A stretch of DNA of 64,000 bases from Planctomycetes bacterium MalM25 (GCA_007745835.1 CP036424.1:4079968-4143967); one strand, 5' to 3'. Positions 54,701-63,721 are shown, numbered from the stretch's first letter. The notes: generated from the sequence alone by a model not told the origin. A program made the numbers and translations.

Positions 54701-57700
54701 TTGGAGCCAGTTCGCGGGGCCAGGCGGCACGTTGTTGAGCGCAACGACGGTTAGCCCTCCGATATCGATCCCCATCTCCATCGTGGTCGAGCAGCTCAGG
54801 AGGTTGGTCTCGCCACGGCGGAATCGTCTTTCGAGATGCTGGAGACGGGCTTTATTGATCTGCCCTGAGTGCTCGGCGATTTCGAAGTACTCAGACCACG
54901 CCGCGATCCGATCGTTGAACTCATTCCAGACCCCGGCCCCGCGAGCCGACCGGACGATCGGGTCGGCGTTGAGCCAGGCCGTGATCTCCGACTGAGGAAC
55001 AGGGGTCCCCTCTGACTGGCGGAACGGGAACTTCAGACGTGGCATCTCAACATCTTGGCATCTCCCGAAGACCCTCAGCGTCCGCTCGGTGTGGTAGGGC
55101 GAAACCCCGTTGAGCGTGTGAGATAGCAGCCGCCTGGTCACCGGACAAAACGGCCCCTTGGCGACCAAGCGAACCTCGGCTCTAGCGAAGTCAAGCCGCC
55201 GACCGTCCCCAGAGTGGTCGAAGACGCCCGCGTTCACCAAAGCCCTCCATGCCTCCCTAAGGATTCTGTCGACTCGTTGCTGATCCGCTGACACGTCCTC
55301 CCTCAGGCGGAGACCGAGACGGAGCAACTGCACGATCCGCTGACCGGTTCTCCTGCCGGGTGCGAGGGTGGGCCATCGGACGGCTCGCGTCGAGACTGCC
55401 TCGGCATCGGGCTCCACCAGCTGCTTGGGCCGAAAGTTGAGACCGATCCACCGGAGTATTTCTTCACTGACGCGGATGCCGTAGCGGTCCCGAATGAAGA
55501 AGTCGATGAACAGCGAAAGGAAGGCACGCCAGTTTTCTTGATCGCCACCCGCTTCCTCCCAGTCTTGAGGCGGCCGTATCGTGTCGATCCCCGCGAAATG
55601 AAGCGAGGCCAGTCCCAGGGTCTCGAGTGTCGCCCCGCGTCGTGGCCTCCTGGCGAGCTCGCGGAACAAGAGCATCTCCGCCAAGACTCTTGGGGCGAGG
55701 CTCGAGGGATCGTATCGCGACTTCGAGGCTTGTGGGATGAACCGCTCGACCGGCATTTGGCTTGCGAGGCTGTCGACGAGTTCAGGCCAGGAAATCGCGG
55801 AGACGGGCCCGTTGATCTTGCGACGCTCTTCCTCAAGTTCGTCTTCCAGCGACTCGCAAATGGAGCCGCCTCCGAGCGTCTCGATTGCCGCCTCCAATTG
55901 CGCCACTTTCGCCAGATCCCCGCGACCGACTTGTGACCACAACTTGTGATAGATGAAACTTCGGACGTACCCTCGCTCCGACTCGAACTGCATGCGGCTC
56001 GCGAATCGCGCGGTCCCTTGTCGGGAGTCGCTGAACGTGATCATCTGCCGGCCTCCGAAAGGAAGCTCGGCTTCCTGATCGGGCTTTGGCGGGGTGTGCC
56101 CGAGCAGAGCCGGGACAGCGATCCCCAGGTAAAAGGGCGCCCCCACTCGGAACGGCGTGAAACGGGGCGCCCTCGCCGTCGAGCGTTCACCGCAGGTCAC
56201 GCACCTGGGTCGGTTGTCTCGCTCGTCGCGTCGGGCGAGCCTGACACTTACGCTGCCACCACCGGCGGGGTTGATCCCGCCGGTCAAGGCGTCGTAGGTC
56301 GCGGGGGCGTCGGTGTAGTCGTTGCCCTCGCACGAACAGATCAGTTCGTAGTCACTTTGGGGATCGGGTTCATCGGTGACCTCGTCGAGATCCTCTTCGG
56401 GTTCCTCGTCCGGATCAATCTGGAAGTCATTCGCAGGCGTGTTCGGAACAACCCGCCTCGGACGCAGGGCATTCTCAGCGGTCTCGGCGGCCGCCAAGTA
56501 GACTTCACCGCAGCCGCGGCAGACGACCACTTCGAAGACCTGACTCCCGCAGTGTTCGCACCGTTCGCGTGAGGAGAAAAAGAGCTCGCCGAAGGGCCAA
56601 TCGGCGGGTGCCTGCGTCGATTGCTTCCCGCGGCACTGCGCGTTCCAACAGGCCCAGAGTCCGGCCTGCGTCCTCATGAAAAAGTGGCCCCGGAGCGGCA
56701 GCAAGGCGCCTTGCGGTCCCTCGTCCGACAGGTGGTCGAGGTACTTGAGAGTCGTTTCGGAGCTGGCGGAGCCGAGAAGGTCGCCGATCTGACTGAGTGG
56801 GAGCGGGCTCTCGGTCAGCGTGTGGCGGAGGTCGCGGATTACCTTGCTCGACGCGAGTTGATCGAAGGTCGCGTCGTCCGCTTCCGAGCCAGCCAGCGCT
56901 TCCAGGGTGGGCAGGGGTCCATTCGCTCGCTCGTAGCCATCCAGCTCCGGCGTGACACGCCGGCCGCGGACAACGCTTACCTGCGATGAATCGATCCCGG
57001 CCAGGTCGGCCAGGTACTCCTGCAACTGTGTGTCGGCGTCGCCTTCGGAGGAACTGATCGTCGCGGAGGTCGCGATAAAATGCACCTTGTCCGGAGTGAC
57101 TTCGAACGCCTCCATGACCCGGCGAAGCAGGAGCGACACCTCCGCGGCGTTGGAGCCTAGGTAGGTGTGGGCTTCGTCGAGGACGATCCAGCGGAGAAGC
57201 CCTTTCGACTTCTCGACGATTGGGGCGTCGATGTTGCGCACGAGCATGTACTCCAACATGGTCGCGTTCGTGACCAAGATCGGCGGCGGAGAGTCCCGCA
57301 GCAACTTCCGGGAGAGCACCTCCTCCGGGGTCTTGCGTTGGGCTTCGTTCTTGTGCTCTTCGGGCGTCGCCCCGTTGTAGAGACAGAACCGGACGCCCCC
57401 GCCGAGGCCCGCCGTCCATGCCGCGAGCCGCTCGCGCTGCGAGTTGATCAACGCGTTGAGTGGGTACAGGAAAAGAGCGCGGACGCCTTCGAGCGGCTTC
57501 CGGCGCGACGCCTCGAACTCGCGAACGAGGTCGTCCAAGATCGGGATCAGAAAGCACTCGGTTTTCCCGGACGCCGTGCCGGTGCTAACGATCGTCGATC
57601 GAGCCGGTTCCTGCCTGAGCGTTTCCCAGGCTTCGATCTGATGCTTGTAAGGGTGCAAGGTTCGCGCGAAACGGCGGTCGGCGTGCTCTTCGGGCGGCTT

Positions 57701-57946
57701 GTCGAGCAGGTCAATCGTCAACGGGTGGAGGTCCACCTCATCCAGCCTCCGCGGCTGTGACTCGTACGCGAAGAGTGACTCAAAGACGGGCTCACCGAGC
57801 AGGCTACCGTTGGCAGGCGGGAGCTGCTCAAGGCGTTGCCGGACATACTCGCGCAGTCCGGGGTGTGCGGGCTGGAGATCGCCAACGGTCGCCCTCGCGG
57901 CTCGCTGGCAGAGGGTTTCCGCGATCGTAGAGAAGTAGGCAGACAT
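51779..57946 (-). CDS. druE: Druantia DruE helicase with DUF1998
   Basis: This 2055-residue protein starts at ATG 57946. The N-terminal helicase has Walker A STGTASGKTE (121-130) and DEAH (IVLDEAHTYLG, 254-264). ITFSDSRQGTARFA, SCSTTMEMGIDIGG and motif VI QRSGRAGRRG (near 1080) complete the SF2 core. The C-terminal DUF1998 carries FDTAGGGAGYAAEV and the Cys cluster DCQCERACHACLLDFD (near 1638). Size and layout match DruE of Druantia (established family description); DrmB of DISARM is much smaller. It lies 62 bases downstream of the druH-like gene, giving the druH-druE order of Druantia type III. It would act on phage DNA. Confidence 0.88.
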   Translation of the reverse strand: MSAYFSTIAETLCQRAARATVGDLQPAHPGLREYVRQRLEQLPPANGSLLGEPVFESLFAYESQPRRLDEVDLHPLTIDLLDKPPEEHADRRFARTLHPYKHQIEAWETLRQEPARSTIVSTGTASGKTECFLIPILDDLVREFEASRRKPLEGVRALFLYPLNALINSQRERLAAWTAGLGGGVRFCLYNGATPEEHKNEAQRKTPEEVLSRKLLRDSPPPILVTNATMLEYMLVRNIDAPIVEKSKGLLRWIVLDEAHTYLGSNAAEVSLLLRRVMEAFEVTPDKVHFIATSATISSSEGDADTQLQEYLADLAGIDSSQVSVVRGRRVTPELDGYERANGPLPTLEALAGSEADDATFDQLASSKVIRDLRHTLTESPLPLSQIGDLLGSASSETTLKYLDHLSDEGPQGALLPLRGHFFMRTQAGLWACWNAQCRGKQSTQAPADWPFGELFFSSRERCEHCGSQVFEVVVCRGCGEVYLAAAETAENALRPRRVVPNTPANDFQIDPDEEPEEDLDEVTDEPDPQSDYELICSCEGNDYTDAPATYDALTGGINPAGGGSVSVRLARRDERDNRPRCVTCGERSTARAPRFTPFRVGAPFYLGIAVPALLGHTPPKPDQEAELPFGGRQMITFSDSRQGTARFASRMQFESERGYVRSFIYHKLWSQVGRGDLAKVAQLEAAIETLGGGSICESLEDELEEERRKINGPVSAISWPELVDSLASQMPVERFIPQASKSRYDPSSLAPRVLAEMLLFRELARRPRRGATLETLGLASLHFAGIDTIRPPQDWEEAGGDQENWRAFLSLFIDFFIRDRYGIRVSEEILRWIGLNFRPKQLVEPDAEAVSTRAVRWPTLAPGRRTGQRIVQLLRLGLRLREDVSADQQRVDRILREAWRALVNAGVFDHSGDGRRLDFARAEVRLVAKGPFCPVTRRLLSHTLNGVSPYHTERTLRVFGRCQDVEMPRLKFPFRQSEGTPVPQSEITAWLNADPIVRSARGAGVWNEFNDRIAAWSEYFEIAEHSGQINKARLQHLERRFRRGETNLLSCSTTMEMGIDIGGLTVVALNNVPPGPANWLQRSGRAGRRGIDRATTLTLCQDQPHGQAVFDNPLWPFTTPIHVPRVGLDSARIVQRHVQAFLLATYLRALGLDNAIKTTSEWMFSRDEEPAHADKLVAWLRGPAESDEVIRRSVARIVARTALASESIGALFDRAALAIDEIAATWRVGSESLEAELALAGGPPTPGQKSSSEQRALTVQLRRHNDEYLLKDLVSSGFLPAHGFPVHVLPFVNTSIESIQVGQQRQAQASQSREDNGQQRQDYPSRELPIAIREYAPGNSIVIDGLSYLSSGLTMHWRLPPQDESFSEAQAIRIFWFCEGCGESGSNTSRPSTCPRCETGRVIYNSYIQPSGFAVDIRTGRPKTVGDRAVFMPAAEPRLSCQGEWISLPDPRLGRFRHDPAGRVFHYNKGANGQGFAVCLRCGRGASEQDPNASGTPAPFDRDGPHLRLRTGRQSESTDVCTGADEQFAIQRNLWLGGEDATDVFQLRLLHPGTPHATLPEGVAYSLAIALRTAFARRIGIEDREIGWAVQDNRESDILFRDIYLFDTAGGGAGYAAEVGTDVRGLIEEARELLDCQCERACHACLLDFDTQRYIDKLDRGSAAEWFGAEYDSFFEVPERYSAFGDRTRHESLSLADAVTQRLTNAKYTRVEIVVAGESDDWEIDHWPLWRSLSSLRIGERKTAVCLVLPTSLYEDLPWPVRHQLWSRCELFGIELTGVDPKQLARQGGVLGARLSGPDGAVEWAVFNNTALNPSPDWGGAGGVDPVVRGESPDANELPGVALKQPDLQEARATQCDYGVVGEEWNGPMSSLGDRFWTSLREMSGALDRALAEPPSRIEYRDRYLKSPLTAKALYEVLRPFANASGRSPSLLVRTCAVTERRVGRYVEHNWNDLAKQKKVLEGLLGKGFRIDLRVAVATKDVPHARSLDLFWGESKTIRVILDQGMGFTRVRGSCPFDFAAAPLVQSEALRVLDRDVSLGDHGMHVYVIDPREG

Positions 57947-58008
57947 GGCGAATTTGCGTGTTGCAGGCTCACTGGGACCGTGGGCGGTGTCGTGATGGCG
58001 GATACAGA

Positions 58009-61000
58009 TCAGGCCGACTCATCGGTCGCTATCGCCTCCAACCAGTCGGGTTGCTCGTCGCTACGGCGACCAATCAAGCGAATCATCGCGAGCTGGAAGG
58101 CGTAGTCGAACCAGGTGGCGTCGAAAGAACGGAGGCGTTGATACCGGGTGAGCTGAGACGGATTGATCGGGATTCCGTAGACGGCATGTATCGCCGCCAA
58201 CGAGGGACCGTTGATGACTGCCCACTCGTGCGAGTAGCGGTAGGTGTTGAGCAGGCCCGGCGTGCCCTCAAGAAGGCCGCGCGCTTCCGACCCATACTTG
58301 GGGCGCTCGCTTGGCCAGGTCTGGCGACTATCAAAACGCTCGTGGCGTGAGACCAAGGCATTGAATCCGACCGAGTAGTCGGAATCGGTCGAGGAGAGTC
58401 GAAGCTGGGTCGGCGGCTTGTCTACTAGTCCTGCCGTGAATAGGCAGGCCGATACCACCCCGGCCGACGGGTGGTGATGCCACGCACAGTCGACGAAATT
58501 GGCAATAGGAAGGCCGGCATGCTGATTCGCCAGCTCGGCCGACAGACCAGCTTGCTCGAATTGCGTGTGCCGGTGCCTCATCAAGCGGGCAGTAGCGCGG
58601 ACCCAAGCCTCGATGGGAACCAGGCACCACAAGAACGGCAGTTCTTCCAAACGCCCCCAGAGCGCAGCATCGGACGGGTTAAGAAGCCCGACCCGGGCGG
58701 CGGCGATGGGATTGCGTATGAGCCCGGTAACGGCTTCATAGGTGGTGATCGGCAACTCGATCGATGCCTCGGTCACCGCATCGACTTTCGCCCAATCCGG
58801 GGCGCCGAAGTCCTCGGTAACCCGGGTGTAGAAAGTGTCCCAGACCTCTCGTCTTTTCCGCTCTTCACGGATCGTTGAGACCTCATCGAAGCTGTAATCG
58901 GCTTGCGATTTTTCGGGGGGCGCGTCGGGAAGCTCTCCGGCAGTGATGCGTAGCGGTCGCAACAGATCCCCGGAAGCCGTTCGGCCCGTGACCAGGTAAT
59001 AGCCCGGCTCCGCGTCCGCCAGATCGATACGCCAAACCCCTGGCGATTCCTCGGCAACGCAGTGCGGGGGCAGCACGATCTCTGGATCGTTCAGCGCGAT
59101 GACCCCCATCCTCGCGGGATCGTCGGCGAGGGCGTCCACGAGATCGGTGTCTTGGAGACGGACCCGCTCTTGATCGGTTTGGTCGGCCGCTGCCGGCTGA
59201 AGTTTGTAACCGTACCGGCCGATGCGAAGCTCCATCACGCGATCATGGGTATTTCCGATCGCGACCGAGAGTCGGATCAAGCAATCGCGGTCGTCCGTTT
59301 CCGCCAGGAGTCCTGTCGCGCGTTCTTTTGCCCGAGAGAGCGGGTACTCCCAGACCCCGTCGGAAGCCTCACGGAACGCATCGATCACCACGTCGTTCGC
59401 GACATCGATGAGAAGAGGCCGCTTGCCGTCAGGTCGTACAACACGGATCCAAAGGCCGTCGAACTGCTCGATCGCGATCCCTCTCTTAGCGTCGATCGAT
59501 GTCCCGGCGACGGTGATCAGTTGACACGACACCGTTGGCGTAACGAGCACCAACGTCGCGACGCAATCGTTCGGAAAGCTCAATCTCGTCGCAATCCGGT
59601 CGGGCCGTTCTCCATCGAGGGTGACGTCCACGACGAGGTCATCGCCGCTTGCAGTCGCTCGGGCGCTCACCCCCGGAGAGTCGGCAAGGCTGAAGCCGCA
59701 TGTCCCGATATTACGGAACGTCCAGCGACCCCGATGCTGATCGCGTCCGGGCCTAGTCTCGAGTCGGAAGTCTGGCGGTAAGATGGTGGCCCGCGTCTGC
59801 AGCTTCGTCTCACCGGCCACCGAGGCTCGGAGGATCACGTTGCCGACGCAGTCGCTTCCCATCCTCTGCCAATCGCCGCCGCGGATCGGACGCCAACGCA
59901 CCTCTTCCCGTGTCAGCTTCCTGGATTGGTCGGTGGCGTCCAGTCGAAGCTCAAACACCTCGGGGACGTCGAGCCATGCTTCGGATCCACCGGTGCCGGA
60001 GCACCAACGTCTGCCTCGGAGTTCGTAGAGGAACTCCGTGCTGTCGCTGTGGCCGGTCCGCACGCAGTAGGTCGTATCGTCGTGCTCGATCTGTGCAGAA
60101 CCTTGGATGCGGAAGAGCCTCCGACCCTCGATCTGGCTGGGCAGTTCGTCCGCCCGCTCCGCGTCGATGAGGGCGGACTCGGGCGAAGCGACCAAGACCG
60201 AGGGCTGACGCGTGCTCACACTACCCACTCCGATCAGACTTTGCGGGGCGTCTTCGCGAAAGACCCAGGGGGAGTCCGGGAGCATGTCACCCCCGGGAAG
60301 AATCGCGTCGAGAACGTGTTCCGTACCGCTGCGGACCTCGAGTCGAGTTGGGTGCTCCGTACTGACCGGGACGATCCGCGCACTCCCAGCGGGACTCAGG
60401 CTTAGTTCAGGGTCCTCGCTGGACGCCGTGTAGGGTTGTGTGAATTTACAAACCGCAGCGTGCTTCGAACCGGCCCTTAAGAAGCCGGTCATGCGGGGAA
60501 AGAGCGGGGCTCCGGGCTCGAGGCCACACAGAGATCGAAAACGAGCGGCGTTGATCCTGGGCGGAAACTGGAGCCGGCGTTCGAGGTAGTAGCCTTGCTC
60601 ACCCTCGGTGAGGCCGGTGATCACCGCGAGAAGCTGACGATCAACGGCGATCGGTTCTGGGGAGTCCAACAAGGAGAGCAAGACGGCTTGCCCTTCTTGG
60701 TCCTCAAGGCGGAACGGGAGTTGGTGATGCCAATCCCGCGAATTCTCATCGAGCCAATCCCGACGGCTGACTTGCTGCTGTGCCGCTTCCGTGCAGTCCT
60801 TGCGTATCTTCGCGACCGCCTCGACGGTTCGTGCAAGCAGGTGGAGGAATCCGGGGGTGCGGAGGGTTTCTGGCAACCGAGTTCGATGCTGTTCGATGAT
60901 CCGATCGACAGACTCTTCGGGGAACTGTTCGTGCTCCTGCAAACTTTGTTTGAGCAGGCGGCTGAGGCTGGCTCCGTCGTTGCGGAGCGTATTCACCGGG

Positions 61001-61398
61001 AAGCCGCCCTGGCAAACCAGGGTCGCGAGGAATCGACGAGAAGATCCTGTGTTGATCACTGCCAGGTTCCACCAAGCGAGACCGCTCAACGTGTAGTCGC
61101 ACAAATCGGATCGGGTCCAGACGCTCGGATCACCGCCGATACCGTTAAGGATGGTGACCCACTCCCACGGACCACGCTGGTGCTCGATACGGAACCACTC
61201 GGAGGCAAACAAGCAGAAGGCGGCGTGCTCGCTCGATGTGCGGAGGCGACCAGCGAGCGTCAGACGATTCCGGAGCTCGATGCGGATCTGCTCGATCTCG
61301 TGCTCGGTAACCCGGTAGGCGTAGAGCGGAGAACCATCCGCGGACTTCAGTCCGGCGCGGTTAATGACCGAGGAGAGGATCTCGTGACACGTTGGCAC
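58009..61398 (-). CDS. druH: Druantia DruH-like protein (STY4851/ECs_5259 family)
   Basis: This 1129-residue protein starts at GTG 61398 and has no recognisable enzymatic motif. Its opening (CHEILSSVINRAGLKSADGSPLYAYRVTE) and segments such as FASEWFRIEHQRGPWEW and LSGLAWWNLAVINTGSSRRF match the STY4851/ECs_5259 group as I recall it, which is DruH of Druantia type III. The middle is beta-rich, and the C-terminus is Trp-rich (WLEAIATDESA end). It is followed by druE with a 62-base gap, so both share one transcript. Its biochemical role is unknown; DruH and DruE together suffice as the type III system. Confidence 0.82.
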   Translation of the reverse strand: MPTCHEILSSVINRAGLKSADGSPLYAYRVTEHEIEQIRIELRNRLTLAGRLRTSSEHAAFCLFASEWFRIEHQRGPWEWVTILNGIGGDPSVWTRSDLCDYTLSGLAWWNLAVINTGSSRRFLATLVCQGGFPVNTLRNDGASLSRLLKQSLQEHEQFPEESVDRIIEQHRTRLPETLRTPGFLHLLARTVEAVAKIRKDCTEAAQQQVSRRDWLDENSRDWHHQLPFRLEDQEGQAVLLSLLDSPEPIAVDRQLLAVITGLTEGEQGYYLERRLQFPPRINAARFRSLCGLEPGAPLFPRMTGFLRAGSKHAAVCKFTQPYTASSEDPELSLSPAGSARIVPVSTEHPTRLEVRSGTEHVLDAILPGGDMLPDSPWVFREDAPQSLIGVGSVSTRQPSVLVASPESALIDAERADELPSQIEGRRLFRIQGSAQIEHDDTTYCVRTGHSDSTEFLYELRGRRWCSGTGGSEAWLDVPEVFELRLDATDQSRKLTREEVRWRPIRGGDWQRMGSDCVGNVILRASVAGETKLQTRATILPPDFRLETRPGRDQHRGRWTFRNIGTCGFSLADSPGVSARATASGDDLVVDVTLDGERPDRIATRLSFPNDCVATLVLVTPTVSCQLITVAGTSIDAKRGIAIEQFDGLWIRVVRPDGKRPLLIDVANDVVIDAFREASDGVWEYPLSRAKERATGLLAETDDRDCLIRLSVAIGNTHDRVMELRIGRYGYKLQPAAADQTDQERVRLQDTDLVDALADDPARMGVIALNDPEIVLPPHCVAEESPGVWRIDLADAEPGYYLVTGRTASGDLLRPLRITAGELPDAPPEKSQADYSFDEVSTIREERKRREVWDTFYTRVTEDFGAPDWAKVDAVTEASIELPITTYEAVTGLIRNPIAAARVGLLNPSDAALWGRLEELPFLWCLVPIEAWVRATARLMRHRHTQFEQAGLSAELANQHAGLPIANFVDCAWHHHPSAGVVSACLFTAGLVDKPPTQLRLSSTDSDYSVGFNALVSRHERFDSRQTWPSERPKYGSEARGLLEGTPGLLNTYRYSHEWAVINGPSLAAIHAVYGIPINPSQLTRYQRLRSFDATWFDYAFQLAMIRLIGRRSDEQPDWLEAIATDESA

Positions 61399-61525
61399 AA
61401 TGGTTACCAGTTAGACCGGAATCTGACTTGCTAAGATTGTCGTGGATCGGCCGTAATAGTCCAGTCGGTCTTTCCTGAGCAGAAATGCGAAGAGGCATGA
61501 CGGTCTCGGTGAAAGCATTGAATAG

Positions 61526-62146
61526 TTTGCGCGACTGCACCCGACCGTCTGCCGTTTCACTTCGGAACAGTACTACGACGGCCGCCTCGCCAGCCGACAG
61601 GAGGCCGCTGAGCGCGCACTCACGGGCCCGTCCGCCCTCGGCATGACAGGCCTCGCCATGGTCGCGGTGGCCCACGCGGGTAACCAGAACGAGTCATTTG
61701 AAGAGCTCGACGCCGTCGATTCTTTGGTGGCACATTTGCTGGACGGCCAACACCTCTGGACGCCCGGCGAGAACCAGGACCCGCGGCCGCTGACGATCGA
61801 AGACGTCCTCATCGTGGCCCCCTACAACCGTCAAGTCGCCTCGTTGACGAGGAGGCTCCCCGATGGTGCGCGGGTTGGGACGGTCGACAAGTTCCAGGGA
61901 CAGGAGGCCCCCGTCGTGATCTACTCGATGACCACCTCATCGGCCGAGGACGCCCCGCGGGGCATGAGTTTCCTGTACAGCCCCAACCGGTTGAACGTCG
62001 CGACTAGCCGCGCCCAGGGGCTGGCGATCGTCGTCGCTTGCCCGGCGCTGCTCGAGGCCGAGTGCGGAACGCCCGAGCAGATGCGATTGGCGAACGGGTT
62101 GTGCCGTTTCGCCGAGATGGCCAGGGTCATCGATCGACCAACGTAA
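61526..62146 (+). pseudogene. 3' remnant of a DNA2/TM0106-like helicase gene
   Basis: The frame from the codon after a TAG (61523-61525) to 62146 encodes LHPTVCRFTSEQYYDGRL, typical of the RMHP region before the last motifs of SF1 AAA_12-type helicases (DNA2/TM0106 group). It then has VLIVAPYNRQVASLTRRL, VGTVDKFQGQEAPVVIYSM and LNVATSRAQGLAIVV, the normal C-terminal motifs V and VI. The N-terminal two thirds, including Walker A and B, are missing. An internal ATG at 61643 would give a 167-residue fragment that cannot be an active helicase. It is probably a relic of another defence or repair gene, broken next to the Druantia locus. Confidence 0.8.
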
Positions 62147-62387
62147 TCCCAGGAGCTCGGGATACACGCCGCCGGGCCGCAGGTTGCTGCTCCAGAGGAC
62201 TATTGAGTCGCGCCGTGACCTAGCCGTTGTGTCCGATCCAGCCGCTCCGAATCCCGAGCGAAACCGGTACACTGCCGTTAGCGGGAGGTCTTTCCGAGAC
62301 CTTCCAGCATGACCGCTTCGGTTCCCTGGTGAGTCCCCCTAGCAGCGAGAGCGACGCGAGCAGGACCTCCTATCCGACTTTCAAGGA

Positions 62388-62426
62388 TTTGGTCGAGTCG
62401 GAAAGACGGGAGGCTTAGATGGCCTT
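62388..62426. repeat. Right copy of imperfect 39-nt direct repeat
   Basis: 32 of 39 bases match the copy at 31099-31137. It lies just before the stop codon (62427) of the RNase H-like gene on the minus strand, as the left copy lies across the stop of the MBL gene. The two copies are about 31.3 kb apart and bracket all defence genes. Confidence 0.6.
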
Positions 62427-63140
62427 CTACGCGCTGGCGGGTGACGGTGGATTCGACTCGATTCGTCGGCGCCCCTGCTTGGTCTGGTAGCGGGCTCCAC
62501 AGTTTGGGCATCGAAGTAGCCAAGCCCAACAATACCGTTGTCCCGGTTTGCGAGTCTGGCCCGTGACCTCTCGACGGGTGACCGATACTTGGCACTTCGG
62601 ACAGGGATCACCGGCTTGAAGTGGCCGAGAGGTAGGACGGTTGGTGGGCCGCTGAGACGGCCGGCTGCTGCGAGTGGGGGTAGGTCGGTACCCGCGGTCG
62701 GTCAGCTTCAGCGGCGACTGGGCAGCGCCGCGAGCGAGGCGTACGCACTCAGAGAAGTTGTCGTCGTCGCGGTTGGCGAGGGCGACGACGACGTCCCTGT
62801 CGGCAGCGGCGTTGTCGAGATCCCGCCAAAGATCGGCATGCTTGATGGGCTTGCCTCCCACCCGGGCCTTCCAGCTGTCGAGTCGCCACCGCTCTAGGTT
62901 GCCGCTGGCGATCGCGTCGTAGACACGACGTCGATCGAGGTAGAGCCGAACGCTCGAGCCTGCCGGGCAGGACCGCAGGGCGGACGTCGCCGCCCTGATC
63001 GCCATCCGATCGGCCGTCGTGTGGCGGTAGGCGTGCTGAATCACGCGTCGGCTGGTCGGGGTGACGGCGATCGCGGCGTAGGAGCCAAGGCCATCCGGGT
63101 GGGCGGAGAGGCCGTGGGCGTAGGCGTGATAACGCGGCAT
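62427..63140 (-). CDS. RNase H-like protein with lost active site and C-terminal zinc ribbon
   Basis: This 237-residue protein follows RNase HI over residues 5-140. Where E. coli RNase HI has Asp10, Glu48, Asp70 and Asp134, this protein has His9 (YAHGLS), Ala47 (ADRMAIRAA), Asp69 (LYLDRRRV) and Val133 (SECVRLARG). Three of four catalytic acids are therefore gone, and hydrolysis is unlikely. HADLWRDLDNAAA matches the NRDLWQRLD segment. After a Thr/Arg/Ser/Pro-rich linker (about 150-172) a zinc ribbon follows (CPKCQVSV, CPNCGARY). It may bind nucleic acid without cutting (inference). The start is ATG at 63140. The residue alignment is by eye. Confidence 0.78.
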   Translation of the reverse strand: MPRYHAYAHGLSAHPDGLGSYAAIAVTPTSRRVIQHAYRHTTADRMAIRAATSALRSCPAGSSVRLYLDRRRVYDAIASGNLERWRLDSWKARVGGKPIKHADLWRDLDNAAADRDVVVALANRDDDNFSECVRLARGAAQSPLKLTDRGYRPTPTRSSRPSQRPTNRPTSRPLQAGDPCPKCQVSVTRREVTGQTRKPGQRYCWAWLLRCPNCGARYQTKQGRRRIESNPPSPASA

Positions 63141-63394
63141 CGGATTGCCCCTGGGTTGCGGGTACGCGTGGACGGGTGCCCGGATGAGCGAGACGCCCGA
63201 CTGCTACGAAGGAGCCGTGAGGCCAATCGCCATTCAGCGACGACCGCTTCCGACCGCTCGTCGAGCCGCTAGGAGTCTCAAACCGGACCGACGGAGGTGA
63301 ACAGTCGCGGGCTACGCGAATGGCGATCGTCCCGAGAAGAAGGTCGCGGGGGCCGCTCCGTCTGCCCACGCGACCTGTCTACCGTGGGTAGCGA

Positions 63395-63721
63395 CTATCG
63401 GGCGTTCGCGTCGTTACGGTCGTCCACGAGCGGCTTGCGTATCAAACCGTACTTGTAGGTGGCCACCGGGCGGTTTGACCGGAACTCGATGATGACCGAG
63501 TAGAGCACGCTCCTCGCCTCGAGAGCGAAGTGGTTAGTGTAGTAATTGAGGGGTTCCTCCTCGATTTCGTCGTTGATGCCCCTGGCGAAACGCTCTGCCT
63601 CGTCGAGAGTTCGAAAGACGCCTACCGGGATGGTACAGTTCTCGTTAGCGCAAACGAGGTAGGTCGCCTGATCGTCCTCCTCTGATACGGTCGGCGCGTT
63701 CAGCTGTTGTTCGGACAACAT
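63395..63721 (-). CDS. Small protein of unknown function
   Basis: From ATG 63721 this is a 108-residue protein; an upstream in-frame ATG at 63775 would add 18 residues. It has a Cys pair (VCANENCTIPVGVF) and a helix-strand arrangement (TLDEAERFARGINDEIEEE, SVLYSVIIEFRSNRPVATYKYG) reminiscent of small alpha/beta proteins. No family or catalytic motif is recognised. Base composition is more AT-rich than the surrounding genes. It stands near the RNase H-like gene on the same strand, 254 bases upstream; a link is not shown. Confidence 0.6.
   Translation of the reverse strand: MLSEQQLNAPTVSEEDDQATYLVCANENCTIPVGVFRTLDEAERFARGINDEIEEEPLNYYTNHFALEARSVLYSVIIEFRSNRPVATYKYGLIRKPLVDDRNDANAR

Noticed and set aside
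51779-57946. DrmB of a DISARM system (because of DUF1998)
   Set aside because: DrmB is far smaller, and no DrmA, DrmC or DISARM methyltransferase is adjacent; the size and the DruH-like neighbour fit Druantia III.
58009-61434. Several plus-strand frames of 100-280 codons opposite druH
   Set aside because: They are fragments in different phases over one continuous minus-strand gene.
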